NCBI GenBank assembly: GCA_036345935.2
Contig: JADWOT020000009.1
Coordinates: forward strand, 572,287 to 636,286
DNA from: Taenia hydatigena
Taxonomy: Eukaryota > Platyhelminthes > Cestoda > Cyclophyllidea > Taeniidae
Length of the DNA: 64,000 bases
Reading direction: 5' to 3'
Part shown: positions 63,315-64,000 of the stretch, piece after piece
Layout: each line of letters opens with the position of its first letter
Position numbering within the stretch: position 1 is the first letter of the stretch
Notes under the pieces: model-generated
Database searches by the model: none
The model's input: only the letters and a program-made list of their open reading frames with translations
What the model was told of the DNA's origin: nothing
Position numbers and translations under genes: made by a program

Positions 63315-64000
63315 CTGACAGCAAAATAGTCGCTATTTTCCTCTGTGGTGGGTAAAAAAGAAAGCCTTTAATAAGAATTTTAGTATAATTTCGCCATGTT
63401 TTTGATAAGAGGGTGAAGCGTCCTTAGTACTTCTCAAATGAGGCCAACTATACCTACCTTTGGGAAAGCCTCAAGAAGGGCTTCGGCAGTTCTAGGGCAG
63501 CTTTAAGTTTCATCGCTTGACTTACCGAAAAACCCGAAACTACAGGTGCCTGAATGGCTACATTTTGTTAATGAACGACACAATTTGCCCACTTTTAAGC
63601 TCAATTTGATTATATTTATCCAAATGCCACCCTTAACTTGCCTCAGTTCTTGAGGCACAACCTTTTAAAGCAGATCTTTAAGAGAACAATTAAGTGGGGT
63701 AGCAAATGAGCCGTGATTGTCTGTCCAAATCGTCACATAATTAGACCTTCAACTTAAAATTGCCGGCTCTTCTCCTACTTCTACTAATGGAAGTTTGCAC
63801 TCCAGTATAAGCTATGCCTGCTAAACAGCAAGGCGGGAGGAAATTGCTTTTGTAAAATAACCTTCCTCCTCTATTATCCCTAACATTCATTGAGTCAAAA
63901 TTAGAAAAGTTAAACAAAGGACTTTTAATAAGCTTAACGAAAAAAGATATAACCTTACGTGTCATGATATCGTAAATGAACCAGGAATGCAACTCCTAGA
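63315..64000. other. Right edge, nothing recognised
   Basis: A-rich DNA; no supported feature. If the candidate minus-strand gene at 62.2-63.3 kb is real, its upstream exons would lie here or beyond the window. Confidence 0.4.

Noticed and set aside
1..64000. Prokaryotic systems (operons, CRISPR arrays, insertion sequences)
   Set aside because: The window is clearly eukaryotic nuclear DNA with spliceosomal introns; no such feature was seen.

Overview
The window is nuclear DNA of an animal, most likely a cyclophyllidean (taeniid-type) tapeworm. The genes are interrupted and many introns are extremely short (about 23-38 bases). The animal genes present are a mitochondrial iron-sulphur gene, a ciliary gene and a Polycomb gene. 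There is also a cluster of ~185-bp TG...CA long terminal repeats that fits the small non-autonomous LTR elements (TRIMs) described from taeniids. The species cannot be fixed from the sequence alone.

Layout. 694-8376 (+) is a complete seven-exon NFS1 cysteine desulfurase gene (448 aa by my splicing). 9054-12250 (-) is a multi-exon gene for a cysteine-rich single-pass membrane protein I cannot assign; it ends tail-to-tail with NFS1. 12548-31601 (-) is a CFAP47 gene of more than 30 exons, with ASH/hydin-like repeats and a calponin-homology domain. 32246-34537 is a cluster of LTRs, including two TRIM-like elements in inverted orientation that form a near-palindrome. It lies exactly between the divergent 5' ends of CFAP47 and the next gene. 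34907-43210 (+) is an eleven-exon polyhomeotic (PHC) homologue of 1220 aa, with an HD1-like motif and a C-terminal SAM domain but no FCS zinc finger. 49520-50876 (-) is a short three-exon paralogue (364 aa) with a basic N-terminus and a SAM domain very close to that of the first gene; it points toward it.

The rest (43.2-49.5 kb and 50.9-64 kb) is gene-poor. It holds a candidate 44-residue membrane microprotein opposite the SAM gene, a possible uncharacterised minus-strand gene at 62.2-63.3 kb, a possible TRIM relic near 59.9 kb and a simple repeat.

Functionally the genes are unrelated house-keeping (Fe-S cluster), flagellar (CFAP47) and chromatin (PHC, SAM paralogue) genes. The noteworthy points are the TRIM cluster in a divergent promoter region, the paired polyhomeotic-type SAM genes, the loss of the FCS finger, the very short introns and the orphan membrane gene close behind CFAP47. 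Exon junctions were derived by hand from GT...AG signals and phase matching.
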